From the NCBI GenBank assembly GCA_965219495.1, contig OZ244777.1, forward strand, positions 2,790,001 to 2,854,000: 64,000 nucleotides of DNA, given 5' to 3'. A model generated the notes under the pieces. That model was not told the origin of the DNA. It made no database searches and was given only the letters and a program-made list of their open reading frames with translations. Below, piece after piece: positions 44,979 to 54,073 of this stretch (its first letter is position 1; each line of letters opens with the position of its first letter). A program made the position numbers and the translations under genes. The stretch is from CAZPXZ01 sp965219495 (GTDB taxonomy: Bacteria > Pseudomonadota > Alphaproteobacteria > Rhodobacterales > CAZPXZ01).

Positions 44979-47126
44979 CTCGCGGCGCCGTGATCCGGGT
45001 CCTGCTCGCCGTCTACGGCCTCGGCCTTTCCCAGGCGTTCGGTGGCGAAGATGGCGTTGCCGCCCGGTTTGCGCGGCTCCGGGACCTGCTCGGAATTCTT
45101 CCGGGTCTTCCAGTACCTGTGCCCGTTTGGCAGGCGATCCGCGTGGGAGGCAGGAACCCGCTTCTTGTACTGGGCGTGGCGGTTGCCGCGACGGCGGTCG
45201 CCTGGGGCGCGGCGAGCGTCGTCGCAGGGACGGTTGCGTTGTTGGCGTCTCCTGTCGGCGCCCAGGTCGTGCCAGGAGACTTGTTTGCGGGCGGGGACCA
45301 GGAAACGCGCACGCTGTTGGGATTTCTCCGTGGGATCGCGGGCGGATTCGGGGGCGCCCTGACCGAAATACTCCAGGTCTTCAACGGCGCAGTTCTGGCC
45401 TACGCAGGCCTTCTGGTCGTCTGGCGGGTCGTCGAGGCCGCGGTCGAAACAGCGCGCTCGGGCCGCGCAGGTGTCGGAGGCTGGGACGCCATTCGCATCG
45501 TCGGCGCCGTCGCGCTGCTCTGGCCGTCACCGGCGAGCGGACTCGGGGCGGGCCAGCATCTGGTGATCGGGATCGGCGATGTCGGGGGGCGTGCGGCGAG
45601 CGTTGTATGGGAGCCCGTCGCGGTTTCAACCCTCGCGGACGGCGAGTTCGGCGCCCCGGGCAGCCTGCCGCCCGCATACCGGCCGGCGCTCGGACGGAAC
45701 GTTCTGAACGAGGTTTGCTACCTGGTCATGAATACGGAGGCGGGAAGCGATCTGGTGCTCGGCAAGTTTCATTCCTCCGGCGGCGCCTTCTACCGGATTG
45801 GTTACGACGGGATCAAGCGGCATGTGCGGAGGCTGCGCTCCTATCCTGTCCGGGCCTGCGGAGAAGTCACGTTGGAGGATTCCGGCGATCCTGGCGCCGC
45901 GCGCGTTGCCGGGGCGCACTGGAACGCGCTTGTCGCGATGCAGCGGGAAATCGGGGGACTCGCCAGGGAGCTTGCGGGCATTCATTTGCCGGGAAGCGTG
46001 AGTTACGGCGGGGAGGTGCCGGATTTTGCCGCCAGCGCCAATGGCGCCGCACGCAGGGCGGAAATCGAGGCGGCGATCCGGGCCGGCGGCTGGCTTACGG
46101 CCGGAACTTACTTTCATTCGATTTTTGCGAGCAATTTCGCGGTGCTCGGCGCAGCGTCCGGGCCGGTTGCGCAGGGACCTTCGGCCAATCTGGCATCTTG
46201 GTCGAGGGTAGCGGCGGCGGCCGTTGCCGACACCGAGAATCGTCTCTTCGAGACGGAACTGTCGCTGCGACCGCCCGATCTTACCGCGGCGGTAAGCGGC
46301 AGTGGTTTGCTGACCAACCGCATATTCGGGTTCCTGGACGTGCGGGCGTTCCGGATCGGCAGCAGCGGCGCTCCGCTCGCGGATCTGGCGTCGCTCGGGC
46401 AGACCATGATCAACTCGGCATTTGGCGCCATGTCCGCGCTCGCGGCTACCGCGGCGGGCAGCGGGTTCCTGAAGTCTGTGCTTCTCTTCGGTTCGGGGCT
46501 CAACAAGTTCAGCGACACCTGGCAAGTCGTGGGTGGGCTCGTAACCAGCCTGATCGGAGTCGTGTTCGTGGCCGGCGCCGTTCTCGCTTTCCTGTTGCCG
46601 GCAATCCCGTTCATTCGGTTCCTGTTCGGCGTGCTCAGCTGGGTGCTGGACATTGTCGAGGTGGTGATCGCCGTGCCACATTGACTTACGGCCCATATCG
46701 GCCGCGGAAGAGACGAGCTCGTGCCGGGAAGCGCACACGGCGGGTGGATGCTGCTGCTGGGCATCGCGATCCGCCCTGCGCTGATGGTTCTGGGACTGGT
46801 CCTCGGCTTACCTGGCGTTCGCCGCCGTCGTGGCACTGCTGAACCGCCTGTGGGCGACTGCGGTGACCTCCGCGGACGGCACGCCGACGGTCTCGCCGGT
46901 GAACTGGGTGGTGTTTCTCGTGATCTACACGCTCATCGTTTGGGGGTTGGCGAATACGGCGTTTCAGGCGATTGATCGGCTGCCAGCCGCCGCGCTGCGC
47001 TGGATCGGCGCGCAGGGTGGAACGGGGTTGGAAGCTGGTGGTGTGCTGGGGTCGATTTCCTCGGCAGGATCGCGAGGCGCCACGATGGCTACCGGTGCCG
47101 CGCGGTGGCTAGCGCGTGGGCGCTGA
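44975..47126 (+). pseudogene. DotA/TraY-family type IV secretion protein, inactivated
   Basis: A hydrophobic protein of about 700 residues when repaired. LLGFLRGIAGGFGGALTEILQVFNGAVLAYAGLLVVWRV, the periplasmic-loop cysteines and the terminal LLPAIPFIRFLFGVLSWVLDIVEVVIA fit DotA/TraY, the polytopic component of IncI-type and Dot/Icm systems. A TGA at 46682-46684 interrupts it where relatives continue PLWALAHL; the same frame resumes as GGWMLLLGIAIRPALMVLGLV, then a frameshift near 46815 leads to YLAFAAVVALLNRLWA and the family end PAAALRWIGAQGG. The TTG at 44975 overlaps the upstream stop; GTG 44990 is an alternative. Not functional as it stands. Confidence 0.8.
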
Positions 47127-47234
47127 TGGAATTGTTTGCGAGGCAAATCGTGAGGAGAGACGATCACGACGTCATCTGCGGCGGGAATGGATGGAATCGG
47201 TTTGTACAGAGCGCTTGAAAAAGGTGAAACCCGG

Positions 47235-47344
47235 AAGAAATGCGGGATTTCGCCGGAAATTAGGTCACGAGATTTGCTCCGAAGGATCAAGAATCGATGC
47301 CAGGTACTGCTCCATGCGAGCTATGGCAAATTTGGGAGGGTGAA
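47235..47344 (+). repeat. recurring coding repeat, copy R1
   Basis: About 110 bases similar to 50720-50828 and 50401-50516. The shared peptide reading is RFAPKD, then MPGTAPCELW with the DNA core GCGAGCTATGGC. An in-frame TAG and lack of a start show it is a remnant. It lies just after the DotA/TraY pseudogene. Confidence 0.7.
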
Positions 47345-47451
47345 TTAAGCAGGATTGAAGGAAAATCTACGTTCCGCCGCGTTCAGCCAGATAAGTACCT
47401 AGCGCACAGTTCAGACGAAGAAGCCAGACATTACGAGCGGTAGCTACGAGT

Positions 47452-48399
47452 CTACGTCTTCGCAGTGTCAGTGGAATTAATGAGGCAATTCGAGAAGAAT
47501 CGATCTGGAGCATCCGAGGTCTTTTGGCTAAATGCTCGGAGGGCGGCTTGTCCCACTACGCTTCGATTGAGTGCTTTAGACAGTCGGTTGGGTGGCGACT
47601 GCATTATACTCTCCTGCGCCCGAGAATTGGGGCGAAAGGAGAAGAATGCATGACGTGGGGAAAGTGGAATCGTGACAATACAATTCGGTCCTTGAAGTCC
47701 TTCTGTGTAGACACAGGGTCGATCGGAGGTGAGGAGTGGTAGGGCCGAGGCAGAATATTTTACAATATGCCAAGAAAATGACAGCAAGTCCTGCATAGCT
47801 CTAGGATAGGAAGCGATCTTTGGCAACTGCCCGACGCCAACACTTTCGAGGAGGCCTGGATGATTTACACGGATCCAATCTAAAGGTGTTGCCAGGTCGT
47901 CAGGATGCGTTAGCTCGTCATATTCACGCTTAGCTGACTCGAGTTCACGAGTGAGCACCCTTTGGCCTTCATTTTTTAATTTGTCGACGATGTTGGGAGT
48001 GCGGACCCTCATAGAAAGAAGGAATGTCGCCCATAAAACAATATCGCTGTCAGCCAACATTTTGCCCTGAATCATTTGTGAGACGATTCGGGCAACCTCG
48101 GAATCGAGCGGTTTGAAGAAATTGGTTTCTATCTTCGCACGATTCTCTGTTTGGAAGTCTTGGTTATAGGAATATAGATTCTCCTCAAAACACAGGTATT
48201 TGGGAGCGCGCTTGTTTCTTATTATACGACCGCTAAGGTTTCGAACCGCGTGGACTTTGCCGTCACAATCGCACCATCGCTTGAGATAAAAGACGGGAAT
48301 GTAATGGTGTTTCTTTGGTTCCTGCAACAATGTGTCTACTGAACCTCTCGCGTACCTGCAGTACCTTGCACCGTAGAACCGCTTTGCAGTACCGGGCAA
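47452..48399 (-). CDS. DUF4238 family protein
   Basis: A 315-residue protein starting its conserved part with PKKHHYIPVFYLKRWCD, the mark of DUF4238; further conserved points are LLTSDRPCV and IPLSPRHAFFSF. Function of the family is unknown; it is widespread in genomic islands. Local DNA is clearly AT-richer than the rest of the window, pointing to recent acquisition. The first 27 residues before PKKHH may be partly untranslated, since no good ribosome site marks the ATG at 48399. It sits between repeat R1 and a partial DotA/TraY copy. Confidence 0.82.
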   Translation of the reverse strand: MPGTAKRFYGARYCRYARGSVDTLLQEPKKHHYIPVFYLKRWCDCDGKVHAVRNLSGRIIRNKRAPKYLCFEENLYSYNQDFQTENRAKIETNFFKPLDSEVARIVSQMIQGKMLADSDIVLWATFLLSMRVRTPNIVDKLKNEGQRVLTRELESAKREYDELTHPDDLATPLDWIRVNHPGLLESVGVGQLPKIASYPRAMQDLLSFSWHIVKYSASALPLLTSDRPCVYTEGLQGPNCIVTIPLSPRHAFFSFRPNSRAQESIMQSPPNRLSKALNRSVVGQAALRAFSQKTSDAPDRFFSNCLINSTDTAKT

Positions 48400-48429
48400 T
48401 TCGCCGATGGATCGTTAGGCTTGCTCACT

Positions 48430-48851
48430 GATCAGGTGCGGGAAGCGCACCTCGCAACATGCTTTAGGCTTTGGCAATTCGCGTTCTACCGGCTCAGGTA
48501 GGGCTGCACAAAACGGCACGCCCAGGGAGCACGGTCCAATCCAGTCCGAACCTGGTGCGAATTCACGGTATGGGATTCTGGCGATCCGGGAATTGCACGC
48601 GCAGCCAGCGCACACTGGAACGCATCGACCACCATGCAATTCAAAACCAACAGAATTACAAGCGACATTTCCAGCATTAATCTGCCGGGCGGCGACGGCC
48701 ATGATGGCAGAATTCTGGATTGTTCCGCCCGCGCAGCGCGAATTTCGGGTTCCAATGAAGCGACGGCGCTGCAGGGGACCGCGGCTGCCGCCACCGGCGG
48801 CAACGCTGAACGCAGGGTGGAAATTGAAGCGGCGATCCGAGTCAGCAGCTA
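48430..48851 (+). pseudogene. partial second copy of the DotA/TraY-like gene (middle part)
   Basis: Translated from 48430 in one frame, this segment aligns without gaps to the middle of 44975-47126: FYRLR-stop-GCTKRH against FYRIGYDGIKRH, then DSGDPGIARAASAHWNA against DSGDPGAARVAGAHWNA, MQ...INLPGG against MQ...IHLPGS, and EIEAAIR at the end. About 29 of 52 residues match in the best part. One TAG (48498-48500) breaks the frame and the end is cut by TAA. It is a diverged relic, not a recent duplicate. Confidence 0.75.
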
Positions 48852-48947
48852 ACTCGTGCCTGTGCAAAGAGGATGAAAAGCGTTTTCGGTCAAACAGTTA
48901 ATGGCGTTTTGGAGTTGAGTATCTTCTTCAGAAATGTATAATTTCAA

Positions 48948-49172
48948 AAGCGGATTTCCGGCGAAATCAGTCGGATGGGCGGAATCTTCGCGATGGATCG
49001 ATCGTTTCGGCGGAGTGTTTGCGAGGTAGAGGGCGTGAGAGCAATCCAGGAACCGTTCGTCCGTCTTCGAGGAATCGCCATAGAGGACATTGCGTTTGAC
49101 CCGAGCTGCCGGAATGACATTCCGGGCAAGCTATGGCCAATTCCGGAGAACGAATTGACGGAAATCTGGCGC
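48948..49172 (+). repeat. recurring coding repeat, copy R5 (most diverged)
   Basis: Two parts match the repeat family: 48948-48975 reads KADFRRN, like NADFCRK in R2, and 49130-49172 reads KLWPIPENELTEI, like ELWRIPENNLRKI in R2. The core is GCAAGCTATGGCC. Between them the sequence has diverged or been inserted. Nothing else is supported in the 403-base gap before the MNT-HEPN gene. Confidence 0.55.
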
Positions 49173-49254
49173 GAAAAGAGCACTCTGTGCAAGAAACCGG
49201 CGACAGGGCGAACAATTCGACGCCGACAACCGGCCGTTTGAGGATTACGCCTGG

Positions 49255-50244
49255 CTAATATCCTAAACCGTGGGACTGGTCCGGATCGTCCTCAATCAGG
49301 ATGCGTCCGGGCTCCCGCTGTAAACTTGCGGAACCGGCGTGTTTTTCGACTTGGGCGACGCCAGCTACCCACGCTTCCAGTTCTTCCCGAACCCTGTCTG
49401 ACAAGTGGTTCCAGTCCGGGACCGCATGCAAGATACGAATCACTCGGGTCGCGCTTGAAGTAATGCGATGGATGTTGTTCAATTGTTCAGGAATTCTCTC
49501 TGCGTACGCGCGAAGCACTTCAAGATGGAACTGTGCGGCTCCGGAAGCGCGGACAATCGAGCTTTCCAAGGCGTCTGGACCGGGATGCTTGTCTCCGTAT
49601 TCCATTTGATGCAGGGCATGAGTCTCGCCATTCAGACGCAGCATCCTTTCAGACCATTCATGACCTGGAAAGCGGGCTTCAAATTTCATCGCCATGTGCG
49701 AGAGATCGTGAACCCGTTCGGGCTCCAACCCGTGCACCATGAAGGCGCATTTCGCTACGAGCTCTGCGGCGTTTTGTGAGCGCGTGACTGCTGAATCCGT
49801 TTCATCGTCCTCTTCATTGTCCTCCAAGAGCGCGTTGGTTGCGCTGGTAATCGCATCTCGAGTGGCTACAGACGCAGCAACCATTTGCCTAACGAATGTG
49901 TCGTGATCCATCAGAAGGATACTCCTTTTCGGCCTCTTCCAATGTCCAGCGAGAACCTGACCGTCCCGCGCCATCGCAAACGCAAGCGAACCAGCAAAAT
50001 TTACGGAATGCGCCAAGTGTTCCGGATCGAGCACATGGATGTTCACATCCTCAATGACAGGCAGGCGTTTTCGGATTGATTTCCTCAGTCTGAGCGGAGC
50101 CAGCACAGCTAGGTCCCAGTCGCTGTCTGTCCGTGCGCCTCCTCGCGCGCGCGAGCCAAACAGGACCACCGCTTGCACGGGCGGAATGGTCGAGATGATA
50201 CATTCTGCGGCGGACCGAATTTCGGTGCGCGTGAGGGCAGACAC
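49255..50244 (-). CDS. fused nucleotidyltransferase (MNT) and HEPN-like protein
   Basis: About 329 residues. Residues 1-95 form a minimal nucleotidyltransferase: VVLFGSRARGG (27-36) with metal-binding Asp42 and Asp44 in TDSDWDLAVL. The rest is helical; around NAAELVAKCAFMVHGLEPERVHDLSHMAMKF it resembles HEPN domains, and RVHDLSH could be the R-x4-6-H catalytic motif. MNT and HEPN are usually separate antitoxin and toxin genes; here they are one polypeptide. GTG 50244 has AGGAAAG upstream and is preferred over the TTG at 50304. It may self-regulate by AMP transfer to the HEPN part, by analogy with known pairs. Confidence 0.75.
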   Translation of the reverse strand: MSALTRTEIRSAAECIISTIPPVQAVVLFGSRARGGARTDSDWDLAVLAPLRLRKSIRKRLPVIEDVNIHVLDPEHLAHSVNFAGSLAFAMARDGQVLAGHWKRPKRSILLMDHDTFVRQMVAASVATRDAITSATNALLEDNEEDDETDSAVTRSQNAAELVAKCAFMVHGLEPERVHDLSHMAMKFEARFPGHEWSERMLRLNGETHALHQMEYGDKHPGPDALESSIVRASGAAQFHLEVLRAYAERIPEQLNNIHRITSSATRVIRILHAVPDWNHLSDRVREELEAWVAGVAQVEKHAGSASLQREPGRILIEDDPDQSHGLGY

Positions 50245-50400
50245 GTTCTTTCCTGCTTTCCAGATGGATACGGGAAATGTAGTGCGCGGTTGGGCGGTCT
50301 GCAACGATCACAAGCACTTCCAGGCAAAGAGACAACGCTTGGGCCAAGTTTGGGGTGGGAATGAATCAAATTGGTTCGTGGGGTCCGTCAGAGACGGCGA

Positions 50401-50516
50401 AATGCGGCTGGAACGCAGATTTTTGCCGGAAAGAGACTGCGAGATGTGCTCCGAAGGACCGGAAGTCGATGCGAGGCGCCGCTTCATGCGAGCTATGGCG
50501 CATTCCGGAGAACAAT
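50401..50516 (+). repeat. recurring coding repeat, copy R2
   Basis: Best-preserved copy in coding terms: NADFCRKETARCAPKDRKS, then ASCELWRIPENNLRKI, with no stop inside. It is directly followed by a relic of the DotA/TraY 3' end. DNA core GCGAGCTATGGC as in R1. Confidence 0.7.
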
Positions 50517-50520
50517 CTCC

Positions 50521-50650
50521 GGAAAATTGTTGCGATCGGCTGCCTACTGCCGCGTTGCGACGGATCGGCACACAGGGTGGCACCGGGCTGAGCGCCGGTG
50601 AGGTTTCGGAGTCGATTTCTTCGCGAAGAAAGAGCAAGGCGCAAGAATTG
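50521..50650 (+). pseudogene. partial third copy of the DotA/TraY-like gene (3' end)
   Basis: The peptide DRLPTAALRRIGTQGGTGL...ESISS aligns to DRLPAAALRWIGAQGGTGL...GSISS of the gene at 44975-47126, with roughly 23 of 38 residues alike. It lies between repeats R2 and R3. No start or upstream part is present. Confidence 0.75.
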
Positions 50651-50719
50651 GGGCCGGACTTACAGGGGAAAACGCAGGATTTGGTGTGCGCGGAGGGGAC
50701 AGAAAAGCCGAGACGCACG

Positions 50720-50828
50720 AGAAATGCCCGAGTCCGCGGAAATAAGGACGCGAGATTTGCTCCGACGGATAAGCAATTGATGCTAGGTACTTCTCCACGC
50801 GAGCTATAGCAAATTTCGGAAAGTGAAA
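50720..50828 (+). repeat. recurring coding repeat, copy R3
   Basis: Very similar to R1 in DNA, for example GAGATTTGCTCCGA and GCGAGCTATAGCAAATTT. It reads ARFAPTDK and LGTSPREL before a TAG. Weak further similarity continues at 50884-50950 (possible copy R4, GTGCGAGTTGTAGGGATTTC). The remaining bases to 51240 hold no supported gene. Confidence 0.7.
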
Positions 50829-51240
50829 CGGCGTGTATTGGGGCAGAAAGAAGGCTTCGCGCGATAAATGTACGACGGCTAATGCGCCGCTCCGTGCGAG
50901 TTGTAGGGATTTCTGGAGAGCAAATTCGCGCGAATATTGTGGTGAGATTGGCGCTGCGCGGAGGAACTCGACCAATTGGCGTGGGTAGCACACTTGCGTA
51001 GTTTTCCAGCGAGGTGGTCGGAGTCGGGTGGAAGAAGATTATTGAAATCGCTCACACTTTTTCCTCGAAAGATTCCCTGTGACGAAATTGGAATTGCTCC
51101 CAAATGGATGCGATAAAATTGACGTTCGTTCACTAAGACATGTATATCGCCATTGATGAACAGAGTGATCTTCTTCGTCCTTCTCAGGGGTCTGTATGGG
51201 TTTAAGAACACTTTTCATCCATTCTTCTCCTTGTGCCTGT

Positions 51241-52062
51241 TCAGCGATCCGCGACAACCAGCGGAACGCCTGATTCTACATCATCGATGGCCGAGAGAAT
51301 ATGCGCAATGCGCCGGTTATTGCTCGGATGCGTTTGCAAGAACCCGACCTTCCGGGAAAACAGCGTCCGCCTTTTCCTGATGTTCGACCGGTTCATGCGG
51401 ACAATCACGTCACGCATGGCCGATGGCGAATAACCGGCGTGTTTCAGGATGTAGATTGCCGTCCTGTCCGCCTCGATCTCCATTTCCGGGCTGTAGGCCC
51501 GGCTTCCCACTTCGTAACCGACGCGCAGCATGTTGTCGGTTGCCTGTTGATCGTAGGCCCCTCCCAGCGAGGCCGCCGCCGCGAAACCACCGGCAATGGT
51601 CATGCCGATCAGCGCGTTCTTCGTCTTCTTCTCGACATGCCCGTACATGATGTGCGCGAACTCGTGGGCCAGGACCGCCGCGATCTCGGTGTCGTTGCCG
51701 GCGGAACTCACGAGACCGCCGAACACGTGAATATTGTCAAAGGGGTCAGCAAAGGCGTTGGGATCGTCTTCGTTTGCGTAGACAGTCACCGAGGACAGCA
51801 ATACGAGTTCGCACCGCTCGTCCGAAATCGAAAGGCTCTTGCAAACCTCGTAACTAGAAAACCTGACGGGCCAGAGAACGCGATTGACCGTTGCTGTCAT
51901 CTCGGAATGAGGAACATTGCGTGCGGGATCCACAACCGCAGATGCCAGTAAATGGTCGGCATCCGACTGATGTTCTTCGCTTGGTTCAGATATGTCGAGA
52001 ATGGGTTGGGAACAACCGGAAAGGAACAGGACTGCAGCGAAAAGCAGGATGTGCTTTGCCAT
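51241..52062 (-). CDS. M48-family metalloprotease lipoprotein
   Basis: A 273-residue protein with a lipoprotein signal (lipobox LSGC, Cys17) and zinc motif HEFAH (133-137) plus the third ligand Glu in MEIEADRTA. Downstream FLQTHPSNNRRI is the family's late His-Pro motif. M48 lipoproteins (BepA/LoiP-like) process or degrade misfolded outer-membrane proteins in the periplasm. It is shorter than BepA because it lacks the TPR domain. Start ATG 52062. It stands alone, upstream of accessory DNA. Confidence 0.93.
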   Translation of the reverse strand: MAKHILLFAAVLFLSGCSQPILDISEPSEEHQSDADHLLASAVVDPARNVPHSEMTATVNRVLWPVRFSSYEVCKSLSISDERCELVLLSSVTVYANEDDPNAFADPFDNIHVFGGLVSSAGNDTEIAAVLAHEFAHIMYGHVEKKTKNALIGMTIAGGFAAAASLGGAYDQQATDNMLRVGYEVGSRAYSPEMEIEADRTAIYILKHAGYSPSAMRDVIVRMNRSNIRKRRTLFSRKVGFLQTHPSNNRRIAHILSAIDDVESGVPLVVADR

Positions 52063-52137
52063 GAAAACTTCCCTTGTTTCAAAGTTTGCAAATTTGTGCT
52101 CTTGGCTTGTTTGCCTTTTTTACTCGCATTTGACATG

Positions 52138-52990
52138 TCAAAAATATTCCGTTGTATGTACGAAGGAAAATAACTGCTCCCGATGCATGAAGTCCTGAAA
52201 CAACTCAAAGTGATCTCGAATCTGTCGGCATAAGTCAGGATCATCTTCGAAACTATCAATCCTTAATTTGACCTCTTCCCCCCGCAATGAACTCATATCG
52301 ATCTCCCTCCCATGAGAGCGCCATTTTCTCGGTCATTGAGTAGTGCGGCAATTTTTCACGCACGGTGAATCTTCTTCTCACTTGTTGCGTCCCTCTTCTT
52401 CGTTTCGGTCTTTTTCCAATTCTTGAACTTGTACTGAGACAATCACTTGATGAGGAGATCAATGGACAATTCCCGGGCCTGTTCAAATTGATGCAATTCG
52501 CCAAGATCCAACTTGTTCGGGAGCGCATATTTCGCCGTAGTGAATTCGCCGTCTTGCGCCTTTTCATTGACGCGTTCGAATTGATTCAGGTACGATAATG
52601 CCGGAATTAATTTCCCCTCCCTTTCTATTTTCTATTTGTGGATAGATTGGTCCCAAGCAGGATAAATGATCCATCATGATTCGATCAGCGCTCAGAGCGA
52701 GAATTGTTCCGGCCGACATTGCTCGGTTCGGCACGATAACCGTGACTTCGTTGTAGGCCGACCGCAGAACCGTCACCATTCGCTCTACAACTTCGACGAC
52801 TCCCCCCGGAGTGTCGAGAATCACGGCAATAGAGTTCTATTTGCAAGAAAGCACTTCTACTGAGAATTCGAGGCACCTTCACCAAGCATGGCTGCACTTG
52901 CATTGTATCCACTTCCCGTGGCGTTCTCCTCGCCAGTGAGATTCTCACCGCATCCGGTGTCTGCAGTTTCATAGAAATGTCAGGACCAAG
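52138..52990 (-). pseudogene. SDH-family Clp-fold serine protease, decayed
   Basis: Pieces in two or more frames rebuild a serine dehydrogenase proteinase-type protein. ILDTPGGVVEVVERMV and NRAMSAGT (nucleophile Ser) lie at 52690-52825; YLNQFERVNEKAQ, LGELHQFEQARELS and KWLSQYKFKNW lie at 52380-52600, with a TGA in place of the Trp; the family end SFVHTTEYF finishes at the TGA 52138-52140. A TAG just before the DTPGG part and further stops show inactivation. The N-terminal domain is only faintly visible. It is AT-richer than its surroundings. Confidence 0.7.
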
Positions 52991-53188
52991 GGTTTCCTGC
53001 GATTCAGGTCGTGCTACACGAGGCTTATATCGACGAGTTGGATCGGTTCTGCAAATCCTTGCGCGTTTTGCTAGATCCTTATGCATACTTGCGTGGTATG
53101 TGTTCGCGGTAGTGAAAAGATTGCGCCCGTACAGTAGTCGTACGGAGCGATACTACGAACGTGAAACAGAACTTTTGGGCTGCCCGTC

Positions 53189-54067
53189 ATGGCGATCTTC
53201 AATTTCGGTTCAATTAATATCGATCATGTCTACCGCGTGGACCGATTTGCGGAACCCGGCGAAACGATGCTGGTAGAGGAATATTCGGCGGGTCTTGGTG
53301 GGAAGGGAGCCAACCAGTCGATTGCCGCAGCGAGAGCCGGCGCAAAGGTGCGTCACATCGGCGCGGTTGGATCGGACGGCGCCTGGATCCTTGAGCGTTT
53401 TTCTGCCGAAGGAATAGATACAGTCGGTATTCTGACAAGCGAAAAAGCGACAGGACACGCGGTAATCCAGGTGGACAACCGGGGCGAAAACCTGATTCTG
53501 GTCCATTCCGGTTCTAATGCCGCCCTGTCCCCGGAACAGGTTGAAACCGCCGTGCGAGAAATGGAGTCGGGCGACTGGCTGCTTTTCCAGAACGAAACCA
53601 ATCTGACATCCGAGATCGCCGCCGCGGGAAAGGCGCGAGGGGTGAAGGTCGCGTACAGCGCGGCGCCCTTTGTCGTTGAGAAAACACAGCCCATCTTGGG
53701 TGATGTGGATTTCATCTGCGTAAATGCGCTCGAAGCCGAGACTTTGGCCAGGCACATTGGTTGCGTTGTCTCTTCCATCCCCGTAGCCCGGCTTCTCGTG
53801 ACGCATGGTTCGGACGGAGCGGAATACCGGACAGCGGAAGGAAGCTGGCGAGTGGCGGCGTTTCCGGTTGAGGCCGTGGATAGCACCGGCGCCGGAGACA
53901 CGTTTCTCGGGTATTTTCTGGCGGCCTTGGATCAAGGCGAAGAAGACGAAGCGGCTTTGACGATTGCTTCCGCCGCTGCGGCAATTCAGGTTACACGGCC
54001 GGGGGCGGCGGACGCGATTCCACGGAAAGACGAAACGAAAGCGTTTCTCGCCCGGTGCGGAGATTGA
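53189..54067 (+). CDS. rbsK: ribokinase (PfkB family)
   Basis: A 292-residue sugar kinase. FGSINIDHVYRVDRF and GGKGANQSIAAARAGAKV are the N-terminal PfkB signature, and VDSTGAGDTFLGYFLAAL contains the catalytic Asp. NEVNTL-type motif appears as VNALEAETL. The closest match by pattern is ribokinase, which phosphorylates ribose released by nucleoside hydrolase; that enzyme is encoded six bases downstream, which supports the call. ATG 53189 has only a weak ribosome site. Confidence 0.9.
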   Translation: MAIFNFGSINIDHVYRVDRFAEPGETMLVEEYSAGLGGKGANQSIAAARAGAKVRHIGAVGSDGAWILERFSAEGIDTVGILTSEKATGHAVIQVDNRGENLILVHSGSNAALSPEQVETAVREMESGDWLLFQNETNLTSEIAAAGKARGVKVAYSAAPFVVEKTQPILGDVDFICVNALEAETLARHIGCVVSSIPVARLLVTHGSDGAEYRTAEGSWRVAAFPVEAVDSTGAGDTFLGYFLAALDQGEEDEAALTIASAAAAIQVTRPGAADAIPRKDETKAFLARCGD

Positions 54068-54073
54068 TTGGCG

